This document shows positions 11,640-22,658 of a DNA stretch of 64,000 bases, in pieces. Position 1 is the first letter of the stretch, and every line of letters starts with the position of its first letter. Source of the DNA: Corythucha ciliata (Eukaryota > Arthropoda > Insecta > Hemiptera > Tingidae); contig CM075937.1 of NCBI GenBank assembly GCA_038030265.1, positions 46,790,198-46,854,197 of the forward strand. The letters are read 5' to 3'. A model generated the notes under the pieces. The model did not search any database and was not told the DNA's origin. It saw only the letters and a program-made list of their open reading frames with translations. A program made the position numbers and the translations under genes.

Positions 11640-12310
11640 ATTCATGTGGTCTACCCAGGCCTGAATCGCGTAGCCATTTGAGCTAAAATCGCCAGATTCG
11701 AAATAAACCACCACTAAATTCGTTTTTGAAGGTGAAATCGCCAGTTTTACAGAGAAAACATCAGTTTTCAATGGACAGTTGTAGGGCAAAAACTTCAAAT
11801 TTTAGGTTAAAACTCGTCAGTCTTGAGGTAAAACCTCCAGTTTCGGGGTAAAATTGTCATTTTGAGGGGGAACTGATGAAATTAGTTTAACGTTAAAATC
11901 GTCAAATCATCAGTTTTGTTTGATATGCAACGTCAGCTTTCGCTTGATAGCGTCAGTTTTGGGATGAAATCGTAAGTTTTGGGATAAAATTGCCAGTTTT
12001 TGTAATGAAATCTTCGGAAGAATACTCCAGCTTTGGAGTGTATCGGCTATAGTTGTGTGTCAAAATAACCAATTTCGCGGGTTAAATATTCATTTTTGAG
12101 GTTCAACCGCCAAATTCGGGGGGTTTGGTGTAAAATCGCCAGTTTTGTATAGTGACGTCTTCAGTTGTGGGGCAACACGTCAGTTTTGGCGTGAAACCGT
12201 CTGTTTTGGTATAAAATCGGCATATTTGGGATGAATTTGTCAGTTTTGCGGTGAAATCGTCGGTTTTCAAGGCGGAGTCGTTCTTTTATTTGGGCTAAAA
12301 TCATCTGTTT
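11640..12310. repeat. Degenerate minisatellite block beta
   Basis: Units of about 28-35 bp repeat the theme GTCAGTTTTGGGGTGAAATC. The inverse, GATTTCACCCCAAAACTGAC, resembles the AAACTGACGATT theme of block alpha, so beta may be the same family turned round. Copy 2 holds it at about 40300-40930. Confidence 0.7.
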
Positions 12311-12375
12311 CGGGGAAAACTTTAATTAAAAAGTGACATCAGTATTTCAGTAAATTATCTAACTGTTGAGGGGGG

Positions 12376-12989
12376 TGGCCACACTTGTTTAGTGGACCGG
12401 TGAATTTGGACTGTAAAGAATAAATATGTAAAGAATTTGAACAACTGTTTTAATTTTACTTGGAACGAAGAACAGGTTGCAAATAGTCAGGACGACGGGG
12501 TGTCACGATGTAATGACGGGCGACGGAGTAGATAGCGAGAAAAAGATGAAAGTCGTAGACGAAAAGATTTCTGACGATGGAGTGTCGCGATGACGAGCGA
12601 CGGAATTAACGTAGAAGCGACGGAGTGTCGGGACGATGAACGACGGAGCGTATGACGACGAAGGTCGGAGTGTAAAACGAACGACGAAGTGTATGAAGAC
12701 GAACGTCGGAGTATAAATGACAAAAAAAAGGTTAACCAGCCCACTAGCTGCAGTTAGCCGGTTGACGTGGTCGTTGGAACGATTGACGACAGCAACGACG
12801 ATGTTGTTGAGTTGAAAAGGCTCGAAAACGAATATATTAATTTTTCTTCCACATGTGTCTTCATATGTGTCGAGAGAGGGGAGGGGGGTGAATTAAAACA
12901 GTTATTAATTTATAAATGATTTTGAAGGCAAAACGGAGAATTTTGAACGGCTGGATGAAACGCCTTAATAATTCTCTCTTGCCTGAACA
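12376..12989 (-). repeat. 3' LTR of the BEL/Pao element
   Basis: 614 bp. It contains a GACGACGGAGTGT-like tandem (about 12488-12720), which produces a spurious Arg/Ser-rich ORF on the minus strand. It matches 15406-16019 base for base as far as I checked. Confidence 0.9.
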
Positions 12990-13153
12990 TACCGCCCCTC
13001 CCTGAAGCGCTGTAGCTTCTGAACGTTTTGAAGAAGTAAACTGAAAAAAAAAGGAATAAGAAAAGCAAGAATTTGATAATGATTAATTCAAATTAGATTG
13101 AATTCGAAGGAGTTAATAATCCAATATCGGGAAACAATAATACCGGAGAGGAT

Positions 13154-15280
13154 TTACAGACGATACTCATTGACTACTGAACCTTGGAAACGACGAGACT
13201 GACACTGATGAGATCGGCGATTGGTCATATTATTGGACTTCGGTTTGTTCTTCTGATATTGGAAGTGGGACGAAAAAGGATTGGCTGGGCCTGATAAAAT
13301 CCATCCGAAAATTGTTTCAATCGCAATCGGACTACCAATGGGACCCGACCTGTATCCTCCTTTGAAGATATGAGGGATGATATCGGCGCCAAGCAATAAT
13401 TCAATTTGGGAAGGAATGGGGAAACTGGGATCAGCTAAACTGAGATCTTTCACATGATCCCACAGCTCTACTTTTAATGGTTGGGAAGGTAAATCCCCTG
13501 AAATATTATCAACACATAATGCGTTACCATTTATCTGTGGAATTTGCTGGTTCAAGGGGGAGATATCAACAGCTACTTTATGCTTGATGTTAATTGTATT
13601 CTTTCCCGAAAGTCCCTTTACTGATAACTTTACGTTTTGTCGTTTCAAGTTTAATTTGTCGACTACGGAATTTAAAATAAAGGAATGTTGACTTCCTGTA
13701 TCGACTAGAGCTCTGACAATCAATTTACTTCCATCAGTAGAATATAAGTCAATCAAGGCCGTGGGAAGAAGAGTTACCGGATTATTTGCAAAAGAAGGAA
13801 AACAATTTGGTGTTGATGAATTTATAGGATTGACTGAAAACGACGTGTGAGTATGTGTTTGATGGGGAGAGTTAGATGAAGCTGTGTTAATGTGAAGAAG
13901 TGTATTATGTTTAGACTTGCATAGTCTGCAAACTTGTTTGCTCATACATTTTGAACGATTATGATTTGTCCCAAGACAATTGGTACACAAATTTTTGTCT
14001 TTTATCCAGTTGAATCTATCTTTTGGTGGGAGCTTTAAGAATACGGAACACTGGAACAGCTCATGATCGAAACAGCACATCTCACATTTTCTTATAACAG
14101 ATTCATTTGTTTGTAAATATGATTGTGACAAAGGGGGGCTATTAAATTTTGATGTGAACAATTCCGAAGACTGTAACGAACGAATACGATTTTCCAAAAA
14201 AGTAATAAGATTTGAAAATGAAGGGAAATTGTCCTTATTGGATGTTTCGAATAGTTCTCTGGTGTGGTTATCTAATTTATTGAGAACCAGATAGTTAAGG
14301 AAGAAATCCCAAAAATCTACAGGGAGTCCTAGGGATCGAAGGGCGTTGACATGAGTTTTAATATTTGTGACGAACCATGAAAGAGAATTAGCGTCACCAC
14401 AAACAGGCCCTTGGTTGACTATTTTAGACAAATAGCCGGTAGCCGTTGCTCTGGGACGATCATAATGGTTGATCAGACTCTCCCAGGCTATTAGGAAATT
14501 TTTATTTTCAATGGGTAATGATTCAATAATTGTTAAAGCTTCCCCTTTGACGGAAGTACGTAAGAAATGTAATTTTTCCACGTTGGACAGATTGCGATTT
14601 TCGATGACAATTGATGTAAATAACGACTTGAAATTGATCCAATCTTCTAAATTTTTAGATTGGAAAATTGGAATTTCGATACGAGGTAAAATTGAATTTA
14701 AATTATTTTGTCTAAATTCAGAAGATGAACCGGGCGCAGGATTTATGATTTGAGGTTCCGGGGGATTTACCAATGGAACAGTGGGAATAGCAACAGAGGA
14801 TGGAGGAGGAACGTTACTAGGATTTTCGACGGTTGGAGGAGGAACATTATTAGGATTTTCGATGGATGGATGAGGAATGACAGGATCACATAATAATGAT
14901 GACTCGGGATTAGTCAACTCATTAACGTTTGAAACATCGTTTACGGAGGACCTACGAGAAATGTTACGAGGGGTGGAGACAACAGAGCGAGAATGAAGAT
15001 ACCTATGATCGTGATTGTCTAACAGAACCTGAAGGTTCGAGCATTCATCATAAAATTGGTTCAAATAATCAATGAGATCTGATTCTGACATACCCTCCGG
15101 TCGATTGTCACATCCAATGACATCGAAAATGATTGTTTCGACGCCCGTTTTTTCCAAAAGAATTTGTCGAACGACCGTGAAATCGGCATCAGTTGGAAAC
15201 TCTTTCGAACTCACCATTTGAAGACGGCTTAAATAAAATTTTAATTTTGCAACCGCCGTTTTTATCTCTGAAAGTTTCAT
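13154..15280 (-). CDS. BEL/Pao gag-protease polyprotein, 708 aa
   Basis: An open reading frame running from Met (MKLSEIKTAVAKL) to a stop, with no breaks. Residues about 1-100 form a helical gag N-terminus. Residues 141-161 hold a small Pro/Asn-rich duplication (two ENP.NVPPP units). Residues about 195-345 match the DUF1759 gag core of Pao elements (IEIPIFQSKNLEDWINFKS). Residues about 399-463 carry Cys/His clusters (CTNCLGTNHNRSKC and CRLCKSKHNTLLH). Residues about 520-660 are an aspartic protease of DUF1758 type with VDTGSQHSF at 526. After the protease the frame enters an unrelated tail of about 35 residues and stops, where RT should begin. It packages RNA in family members. The intact frame and matching LTRs point to a recent insertion. 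Confidence 0.9.
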   Translation of the reverse strand: MKLSEIKTAVAKLKFYLSRLQMVSSKEFPTDADFTVVRQILLEKTGVETIIFDVIGCDNRPEGMSESDLIDYLNQFYDECSNLQVLLDNHDHRYLHSRSVVSTPRNISRRSSVNDVSNVNELTNPESSLLCDPVIPHPSIENPNNVPPPTVENPSNVPPPSSVAIPTVPLVNPPEPQIINPAPGSSSEFRQNNLNSILPRIEIPIFQSKNLEDWINFKSLFTSIVIENRNLSNVEKLHFLRTSVKGEALTIIESLPIENKNFLIAWESLINHYDRPRATATGYLSKIVNQGPVCGDANSLSWFVTNIKTHVNALRSLGLPVDFWDFFLNYLVLNKLDNHTRELFETSNKDNFPSFSNLITFLENRIRSLQSSELFTSKFNSPPLSQSYLQTNESVIRKCEMCCFDHELFQCSVFLKLPPKDRFNWIKDKNLCTNCLGTNHNRSKCMSKQVCRLCKSKHNTLLHINTASSNSPHQTHTHTSFSVNPINSSTPNCFPSFANNPVTLLPTALIDLYSTDGSKLIVRALVDTGSQHSFILNSVVDKLNLKRQNVKLSVKGLSGKNTINIKHKVAVDISPLNQQIPQINGNALCVDNISGDLPSQPLKVELWDHVKDLSLADPSFPIPSQIELLLGADIIPHIFKGGYRSGPIGSPIAIETIFGWILSGPANPFSSHFQYQKNKPKSNNMTNRRSHQCQSRRFQGSVVNEYRL

Positions 15281-15405
15281 GATTTCAAGTGAAGGGTTTG
15301 GAAACGTTCAGAACGATACAAACAGTTACTTCAAGTTAAGACGATTCGTTCAGGTTTGAGATGAACGAAGAAGGCGCTTTATCCGCGGCTTGGAGGACCA
15401 TAAAA

Positions 15406-16019
15406 TGGCCACACTTGTTTAGTGGACCGGTGAATTTGGACTGTAAAGAATAAATATGTAAAGAATTTGAACAACTGTTTTAATTTTACTTGGAACGAAG
15501 AACAGGTTGCAAATAGTCAGGACGACGGGGTGTCACGATGTAATGACGGGCGACGGAGTAGATAGCGAGAAAAAGATGAAAGTCGTAGACGAAAAGATTT
15601 CTGACGATGGAGTGTCGCGATGACGAGCGACGGAATTAACGTAGAAGCGACGGAGTGTCGGGACGATGAACGACGGAGCGTATGACGACGAAGGTCGGAG
15701 TGTAAAACGAACGACGAAGTGTATGAAGACGAACGTCGGAGTATAAATGACAAAAAAAAGGTTAACCAGCCCACTAGCTGCAGTTAGCCGGTTGACGTGG
15801 TCGTTGGAACGATTGACGACAGCAACGACGATGTTGTTGAGTTGAAAAGGCTCGAAAACGAATATATTAATTTTTCTTCCACATGTGTCTTCATATGTGT
15901 CGAGAGAGGGGAGGGGGGTGAATTAAAACAGTTATTAATTTATAAATGATTTTGAAGGCAAAACGGAGAATTTTGAACGGCTGGATGAAACGCCTTAATA
16001 ATTCTCTCTTGCCTGAACA
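15406..16019 (-). repeat. 5' LTR of the BEL/Pao element
   Basis: Same sequence as 12376-12989. It lies upstream of the gag start on the minus strand and would carry the promoter. The leader from 15405 down to 15281 holds the putative primer site. Confidence 0.9.
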
Positions 16020-16725
16020 GGGGGGTTTGTGAAATATTCATTTTTCGTGATGCAGTGGATTAAATGTCATATTAGCCACTGTTTTGGAGATAAAACAGCT
16101 GCCTAAAGTTGCATTTTAGCCACTGCTTTGAAAGTAAGCGAAACTGAGGTTATCAGTCTGTTTTACTTCGGGTTTCATAGCCTTTCCATTTCTCTGTGAG
16201 TTCGATGCCATGAAAGGTGTTCGTGATTCCTTCCCTTTTTTCTCACGGTCCCAACGGACGAGGTCACAACTTTCTGCTAAAGTCGTCTGTCGTCGCGCGA
16301 AAAATGGCGTATCCAACTCGTTGAAAAGTGGATTTTACCTGCTCGTGTTTAACTAACCGTGTTTTACCTGCCAGTTTAAAAAAAAAACTTGCAGGTAAAA
16401 ATCACACTTTATCCACTCGTTGTATAATACACTATTTTAAATGGGACAGAAAAATTTAGTTTTATGTTAAAATCGCCAGTTTTTGTAGTGACATTTTCAT
16501 GGCGTTTTCCATTCAACGCAATACACTAGTGTGGTTTACGTTTTTCCGCCCGTCTTCTCTGAATCGAATGAAACATAATGTTTATGGAGAGGACGCGGCA
16601 CTACGCTTGTGTAGAGTGTTGAATGGAAATCGCTATTTGTTGAGTTGTGTGGTGAGGGGGGGGGGGGTAAAACGTCAGCTATGGCGGGAAATTGTACGTG
16701 AGCTCGTGGGTGAGTCACGGGGTAC
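16020..16725. other. Non-coding stretch shared by both copies
   Basis: Matches 40987-41690. It holds a small inverted pair ACCTGCCAGTTT/AACTTGCAGGT near 16365-16400 and a G run near 16655. The 76-codon ORF at 16499-16729 exists in both copies but matches nothing I know and shows no constraint I can judge. Confidence 0.6.
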
Positions 16726-16729
16726 TTAA

Positions 16730-18290
16730 AAAAAACAGTTAATTCGCTGCTAAACTTGAGGGAAAGCCTATTACCGAACACAATACGAAAAACGCTAAAA
16801 AAAACCAGCTACAATAATAAAAAATCACTAATTCACAGCTAAAATGAACGAAAACTACAATTCGCAGCTAAAATTGAGAGTCAATTCGCGGCTAAAACGG
16901 AGAAAATCGCTTATTCGTGGCTAAAATTAAGAAAAATAGCTGATTCGCGGAAATAAAATTGAGAAAAAGCAGCGATTAGTCGCTTCAGCAGGCTCATCCA
17001 ATATTGAAAAAAACCAATTCGTAGTTTCTCTAGGCAACTTCGTGGCTAATCTTCGCTACTAACTGAAAGCGTTGTTTCGCGGCTAATATTGAGGAAAACG
17101 GCTAATTTGCGAACACCGATTAGTGGATAATGCGTAGAAAATGCTAATAAACAGCTGAAATTGACAAAAATCACTCATTCACGGCTAAAACAGATAAAAT
17201 GGTAATTTGTGGCTAAAATCGAGATTAATAGCTAATTCACTGCTTTAACATTGAGAAATAGCTGCGATGAATCGCTCAGCAGGCTCAGCTATTATTGAAA
17301 AAAACGCCAATTCATGGTTTCTAGAGGCAACTCGTGACTAACTTTCACTACTAACATAAATTTTTAGTTTTAAAGCATTGATTCGAGGATAATATTGAGA
17401 AAAAGAGCTCATTTGCCACTAAAATTAAGGAAAATACCAATTCTTAAGGCAATTAGCACGGCCAGGGAGGTTGTAATAGAAAAGTGAAACACGTGTGAGA
17501 CGAGATGAGAATGAATTTCACAGCCATGTGGGCGTAAATTTTAGCTATCAAAGTTAATCACATCTCGTCTCACATATGTTTCACTTTTCTATTACAACCC
17601 CCCAGCTATTTGAAGGCAAATTCGCTACTAAAATAGAGAAAATGCGAAAACCATAATTTCGTTTAGGCCATTAATACGAGGCTAAAATTGAGAAAGCGTG
17701 TAAGTGTGCCGATCTAGGAGCAAGTAAGTGACAAAAAGTTTGTAGAAGTGATAATATTTGCGGGTGATGATGCAGTGAAAAAGCGCTAATCCCTATTAAA
17801 ATGCTACAAAAACGCAAAATTACGGCCATACTTGAGCAAAATCGCTAATTCGAGGCAATAAAATTGGGAAAAAGCAGCGATGAATCGCTCAGCAGGTTTG
17901 TCACTGCTAAAATTGAGTAAACCGCTAATTCACGGCTAACATATTTAGAAAATATGATTAATTCACGGACAGTTTGAGAAAACCCCGCAATTCACAGCTA
18001 GAATGGAAAAAAATGCTTAAATTCGGCTAAGGTTGTCAAAAAGCACTCAAAAGCAACGCTAATTAAAATGTGCATAATGCGCTCATAACTCGTACCAAAA
18101 ATTGGTAAAAAAGAGAGAAATCGTGAATTCACTGCTAAAATTGTGTTAAAGCAGTGATTCTCGCCTAAAGTTGAGGAATAATTTGCGGCTAAAACTGAGA
18201 AAACTGTTTTAATTTTCCGGCAAAAATTGAGATAAGCGCTCATTTGCAGCTAAAATAGAGAAAAAACGTAATTCGCGCCCCCCCCCCCTG
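16730..18290. repeat. Degenerate minisatellite block gamma
   Basis: Units of about 28-34 bp on the theme GCTAAAATTGAGAAAAATCG then CTAATTCGCG, diverged and interrupted. The first two-thirds match 41690-42842 and the rest matches 44735-45000. Copy 2 lacks roughly 17885-18150, apparently removed between two AAAGCAGYGAT repeats. The theme resembles block alpha. Confidence 0.75.
17469..17599. mobile_element. 131-bp hairpin MITE, copy 1
   Basis: The ends GGTTGTAATAGAAAAGTG and CACTTTTCTATTACAACC are inverses. The arms extend about 39 bp with a GAGACGAGATG/CATCTCGTCTC core. Copy 2 has it at 42543-42673, so it predates the duplication. Confidence 0.7.
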
Positions 18291-18294
18291 CCAG

Positions 18295-19700
18295 TGTGCA
18301 GACGCCCCTGATCAATCCAGCCAGTATTGTCGACGTAGTAGCAACGTTCTAGTATCAATTTGTAAAGTTATTCGACCCTATTCCCCTCCCCCTTCACACT
18401 TTAGAATGACTTTTTTTCGGTGAGTGGGTGGGGGCCACTCCTTGTTCTTGGAAGAAGACATTACAGGGTCGGTTAAGTATAGATAATATAAAAAACATTT
18501 ATCTACGTCGAAGAACGATTTCATTCGCGGAGTCAATAAATCTTGTTTTTCTTTCGTTCATCGGGCCTTCTTTTTACGCGAATGAAAAAGTGGCGAAGGA
18601 AGGTGTTCGACGGAACTTGGAAAGAAAAAAAAAAAGGGAAACAGCATCTAAAAATCCAGTTACTCCTTTTGTTTTTCAAGATATATTGGGAGGTGTGAGA
18701 GTGAGAGTGCTTTTGGGTTGAAAGGGGGGAAGGGTGTAATCCCCGATATTTCCTTTCCTACAATTTATCTTATTTCACATTATGTTTATCGTTCCATACT
18801 TCCGACAAAAGAATACCTAGGTACATGATTTGTTTTGATTTGCTGGTGTTCCCGGTTCCACACCGAATGACCCAACGTTTCATTATGCGCATCAATAAAT
18901 GTCGATTTGAAGTCGAAAAGAGTCCCTCCACGGCTCGACGCGGAAAATACGGAGCCATCCTGCGTCAATCGGATCACCTGTAGCAAAATTGGAAAGATAA
19001 TTATTTCGATCTATTTGTTGAATTTGAATGGAGGGGGGGGGGGCAGCGGTTAACTTAGCCATTAAAACCCCAAACGAACAAGGTATGTGTGGTAGGTAGT
19101 TCTTGTTTTGCAAGATTTGACCTGTTGCAAAAAAGAAAGCAATACCACTGGGACCTCGAGGCATAATATTGCTCGTAATAAGCCCGTAAAGCACCTCAGT
19201 TTTTTCTTTACGTAAAGAAAAAAAAAACCATACAGAGGCGAAGAACTTGCAAAATTCACCAAACTTTTTCCTCAAATATTCAGCTTGAGATTCGCAAGTT
19301 TACATCTGGTTATGAGCCTTGGGTTGGGGCGGGTATTGGGGAAGAAGAAAGTCATTCCTGTTGTTTTATTGTCACTTCGCCGTCCTTCCAAACTTCTGTG
19401 TCACAACAAACTTGTAGCTGAATATACAATTAAAGACGGAAACAAGAAAAGAAAAATAAAAGAAAATTGTGGGCCTATTTTTTTTTTTTTTTTCACGAGA
19501 AGGGGTTGATGGGTGGGTGGGGAAGTCATCTTAAGTTTCGAAACAAGGAATAGTTTTACATCTGTTTGGCACGGGATACACAACTTTTTTTTTTTGTGCT
19601 ACTCTGCATCCTTTCTTTTTCCTTTTTTCCATTTACCGCGCCTATTGATTTTGCCATCACTGATTCTGATAAAGGTAGTTTTTTTTTTTGGTTTGAGTAG
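18295..19700. other. Non-coding stretch, right end of duplication copy 1
   Basis: 18480-19083 matches 46080-46708 and 19110-19690 matches 61382-61950. It holds poly-purine and poly-T runs but no gene. Homology ends near 19690, where copy 2 passes into an R1-like LINE. Confidence 0.7.
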
Positions 19701-19815
19701 CAAAGCGTGAATTGCCACGGGGGGCACCTGAGAAACATCCGGGGTGGGTGTATCGAAGAATTTTCTTGGTACAGCATGGCTAATAGCTTTATAAGCTCCA
19801 AGTTGGGTATTACAG

Positions 19816-19842
19816 GAGAGAGAGAGAGAGACAGAGAGAGAG
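19816..19842 (+). repeat. (GA)n microsatellite
   Basis: An interrupted GAGAGA run. On the minus strand it is the TC-rich end of the LINE that starts at 21024, so it may be that LINE's 3' tail. Confidence 0.8.
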
Positions 19843-21024
19843 ATTTATTATGCTTCCAGGGTACAACTGTAACAAACAATGACCCTAGGACTGGGCCCTC
19901 TTGGGTCGTTGAAAGGCTAAACATAATGTAACCGGAAAATGACGAACAGTAATAAAACAATTATAAAACAATAATAAAATAAGATTAAATGAATGAAAAT
20001 ATATAAATTATCACATTAAAATATCATCAACATTAAATTGTCATGTTCAATTATTAAAATAAATTAATTCATTATCAAAAAATGTTAAAAAGGTTGAGCA
20101 AAATGCAATGACTATATAGCTAATGGTGGGGAGGGGGTATGGGGGAAAAGGAAAGGAAAAAGGAAAGAAGGACATGGCACGGCCTTATTCCTCTCTTAAC
20201 GTGAGACAGAACGAGTAATATCTCTCCCGAAATTTATTGAAACATCTGGTTCTCTTAATCTATTCCGGTATCCCGTTCCAAACACAGACCGATTGAACTC
20301 CAAATCCCACACCAAGGACTGACGTACGATGCTGAGGAACCACAAGGCTGCTCCCACCAAACCTGCCGACTCGGCCAAAATCAGCTCTGGCGACGAAGCC
20401 TTCACAGAGGTACCGAGGCTTCTTTAAACAAAACATCTTGTTCAGAAAGCCGCCCAGCAAGAAGGTTCGGCGCTGAGAGGGCTTAAGCCACCCCAGGCGG
20501 GTATAGTAAGGGGTCACGTGGGTGTCAAGACTGAGGTCAAAAATGTACCGAATACATGCATTGAGCGTCCGGTACAACAGCAAATCCAATTCGCTCGACA
20601 GACGATAAAAAGCCAGGCATCCATAATCGAAAATAGGTAAAATAAGAGACCGAACAAGATCACGACGGGCCGTCCGGGACAGAAAATCAAGGATAGTCTG
20701 AAGCTGAATCAAACTACGAAAAGTCCGCCTCGAAACATCAATAACGTGTTCCCTCCAGGACAACGTTGAATCTAATGTAACGCCCAGCAACCTGACGCTC
20801 TCCATCGAAGGTATAGAGACCTCCCCCAACATCAACTGCGGCAAATCCCTCCTCCTGAGCATGCTCATATACCTCGAAGAGCCAAATATGATAGCCTTGG
20901 TTTTACCTTTGTTCAAGATCATTTTGTGGGAAGCTGCCCAATCCAGCAAGGCATTAATGTCCCCCTGCACCTTTGAAACAGCACTAACAGCTTCGGCTGG
21001 CTCAAAAATCCGTAGCATACACAC
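19843..21024 (-). pseudogene. LINE I: RT C-terminal part and 3' UTR
   Basis: A 254-codon minus-strand frame (21024 to 20260) has INALLDWAASHKMILNKGKT and SVRLLGVTLDSTLSWREHV, the RT motifs that follow the catalytic ADD box in Jockey/CR1-like LINEs, then a thumb ending VCVWNGIPE. The ADD box is cut off at about 21024, where another LINE joins. Downstream is an AT-rich 3' UTR to the GA run at 19816-19842. I see no endonuclease or RNase H with it. Confidence 0.8.
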
Positions 21025-22039
21025 CTCGGATAAACATCCTTTCTCCAGTATAAGCTTCGACTCTATGAAACTCCAAAAACGAATACTTAATCTCCGGGAT
21101 TATTCAACCTTCCCAAAAGCTTACACCGACTCGGTATTTCAATCAGACATAGCCAACATACACGAAAAACGTTATCTAATATTTACCGATGGTTCCAAAA
21201 TAAATGGAGAAGTAGGATGTGCAATTTATGACCCGAAAGGCAACACAAGTGAAATGTATAAACTGCCCCCCAAATTTTCCGTTTTTTCAGCTGAACTTTA
21301 CGCCTTGTTCAAAGCGCTAGAATACATAAAGAATAACATTAATCTTGCTGAAAACGTATGCATTCTGTCTGATTCGTCTAGTGCTATTCATAGCCTGGAA
21401 GGACTAGACAAAACTTCAAATTCGAACTATATAGTTGCAAATATCTTGGACAAGCTAGGCGAAATTGAGTTATCCTGTGGTATTAGGATATATTTCGGAT
21501 GGGTAAAGGGCCACTGTGGTATAAATGGGAATGAAATCGTAGATTCCTTGGCTAAAGCAGCAGCATCTAATGGAAGTGAAGTAAATGTTAATCTACCAAC
21601 ATCAGATGCAAAATACTACCACAAATCACGTTTCCGGGAAGAATGGCAGAACTCGTTGCTGGTGGTGACATCAGGAGCATTTTATTTCAAGATCAATCCT
21701 TCCATTAGGCAGTTCCCATGGTTTACAGATATGAACCTAACCAAAGCTGAGTGTTCAGTCGTTACTCGTTTACGCACCAACCATGGTCTGTGTGGTGCTT
21801 ACCTACATAGGATCGGACAGAGGGAGCATCCCAATTGCGTTGTTTGCGGCGATGAAGAGGACTTATGCCACCTAGTAATGTTGTGCAATAAATATTCAAG
21901 CCAAAGAAATAAATTATTCATGAACCTCTCAAAAGTAATTCCGCAACCGGTAAATTATGAATCTCTGATTGGCAGTTCCACCCTCACAGTTTATAAAAAA
22001 ATTCTAGACTTCCTCAAAGAATGTGGCATGAGAATTTAA
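21025..22039 (+). pseudogene. LINE J RNase H and C-terminal Cys/His region (I-type)
   Basis: The frame is open to the stop at 22037-22039. Residues in order: YLIFTDGSKINGEVG (first Asp), SAELYALFKALEYI (Glu), CILSDSSSAIHSL (Asp) and IYFGWVKGHCGINGNEIVDSL (last acidic residue). All four catalytic positions of RNase H are present. The C-terminus carries HPNCVVCGDEEDLCHLV, the usual C-x2-C-H-C-like motif. The upstream RT is missing, so this is a truncated but otherwise clean copy; the apparent Met at 20861 is in the neighbouring element and is not the true start. Confidence 0.9.
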
Positions 22040-22133
22040 CCAGCTGCATGATATGATGCTGTGTGACGTTGTAGAAGTATTGAGCTAATAGACATCCGTC
22101 TAAAGCCAAAAAAAAAAAAAAAAAAAAAAAAAA
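21025..22133 (+). mobile_element. LINE J: 5'-truncated RNase H LINE with poly(A) tail
   Basis: A coding segment from about 21025 to 22039, a 65-bp 3' UTR and a 26-base poly(A) at 22108-22133. The 5' end is cut before RNase H. No target duplication is obvious, so the 5' junction may be a rearrangement with LINE I. Confidence 0.85.
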
Positions 22134-22300
22134 TGATGAGCTACCGTGGAGCTGCGCGTCCTGTGAGGCGGACGCCAGGGCGTCTAAGGCGGATAATACC
22201 CCTGTTAGAAGCTTGGGCACACCTTCGCAGGCTATTGGCGTTCAGGATGGGGACTCCGTTCGGAGCATGATTAAGGATGGAATCAGGCAGGGCTTCGACT
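22134..22300 (+). other. Possible LINE ORF1 scrap
   Basis: After the poly(A), the frame from 22136 reads DELPWSCASCEADARASKAD and then SMIKDGIRQGF. It could be the end of a retrotransposon ORF1, but I cannot place it. The composition shifts sharply to GC at 22290. Confidence 0.25.
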
Positions 22301-22420
22301 CAAAATCGGCCCGGCCCGAGGCCAGACGTTTGCGGCCCGGCCCGAAGCATGGCCCGAGGCCAGACGTTTGCGGCCCGGCTCGAAGCCCGGCCCGAGTCTG
22401 GAAACTTCGGCCCGAGTTTT
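22290..22420 (+). repeat. GC-rich GGCCCGGCCCGA tandem
   Basis: The block GGCCAGACGTTTGCGGCCCG occurs twice (near 22320 and 22358), with further GGCCCGGCCCGAAG pieces around it. A CAGGGCTTCGAC start just upstream (22287) hints at a hAT-type terminus with GC-rich subterminal repeats. The partner end would lie in or beyond the gap. Confidence 0.6.
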
Positions 22421-22658
22421 TTACGCTTGCATAAATAGAGCATGAATCTGCACTCCAATGCAATGCCTAAAAAGCCTGCATTCCACCAATCACATGTACT
22501 TCGAGAGCGAGGAAAAAACACCAAATATGTGAGGGAGAAGAATTTTTCACAAAAGCACGCCTTTGCCTTGAACAAACGCTCGCTGTGTGGCTGTTGAGCT
22601 TTTTCGGTTCACACACTCTGGTGGACATTTTTCCCACAAGTCGACAACCTTTTAGCGC
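22421..22658. other. Unassigned sequence up to the first gap
   Basis: No protein or repeat recognised. Confidence 0.5.

Larger units (their letters stand above)
12376..16019 (-). mobile_element. BEL/Pao LTR retrotransposon, deletion derivative with gag-protease only
   Basis: Two 614-bp direct repeats (12376-12989 and 15406-16019) begin TGGCCACACTTG and end CCTGAACA on the plus strand. They look identical by eye. Both flanks are a G run, consistent with a 5-bp GGGGG duplication; copy 2 shows the empty site near 40985. The 2.4-kb interior holds one long minus-strand ORF for gag-protease. RT, RNase H and integrase are absent, so the copy needs a helper. Next to the 5' LTR the minus strand reads TGGTCCTCCAAGCCG, like the primer site of BEL elements. 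Beside the 3' LTR is a purine tract, AGGGAGGGGCGG. Confidence 0.9.

Noticed and set aside
12487..12744. Arg/Ser-rich 85-codon ORF, found again at 15517-15774
   Set aside because: It lies in the LTR and comes from the GACGGAGTGT tandem. Its presence twice reflects the two LTRs, not selection.
16499..16729. 76-codon ORF conserved in copy 2 (41463-41693)
   Set aside because: The copies are too similar for conservation to mean anything, and no family feature is visible.
10940..18290. CRISPR-like array of spaced repeats
   Set aside because: Units are diverged, have no constant repeat with unique spacers and no cas genes; the context is eukaryotic.
20861..21024. N-terminal extension of the RNase H ORF
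   Set aside because: This part is antisense to LINE I RT; the frame just happens to be open.
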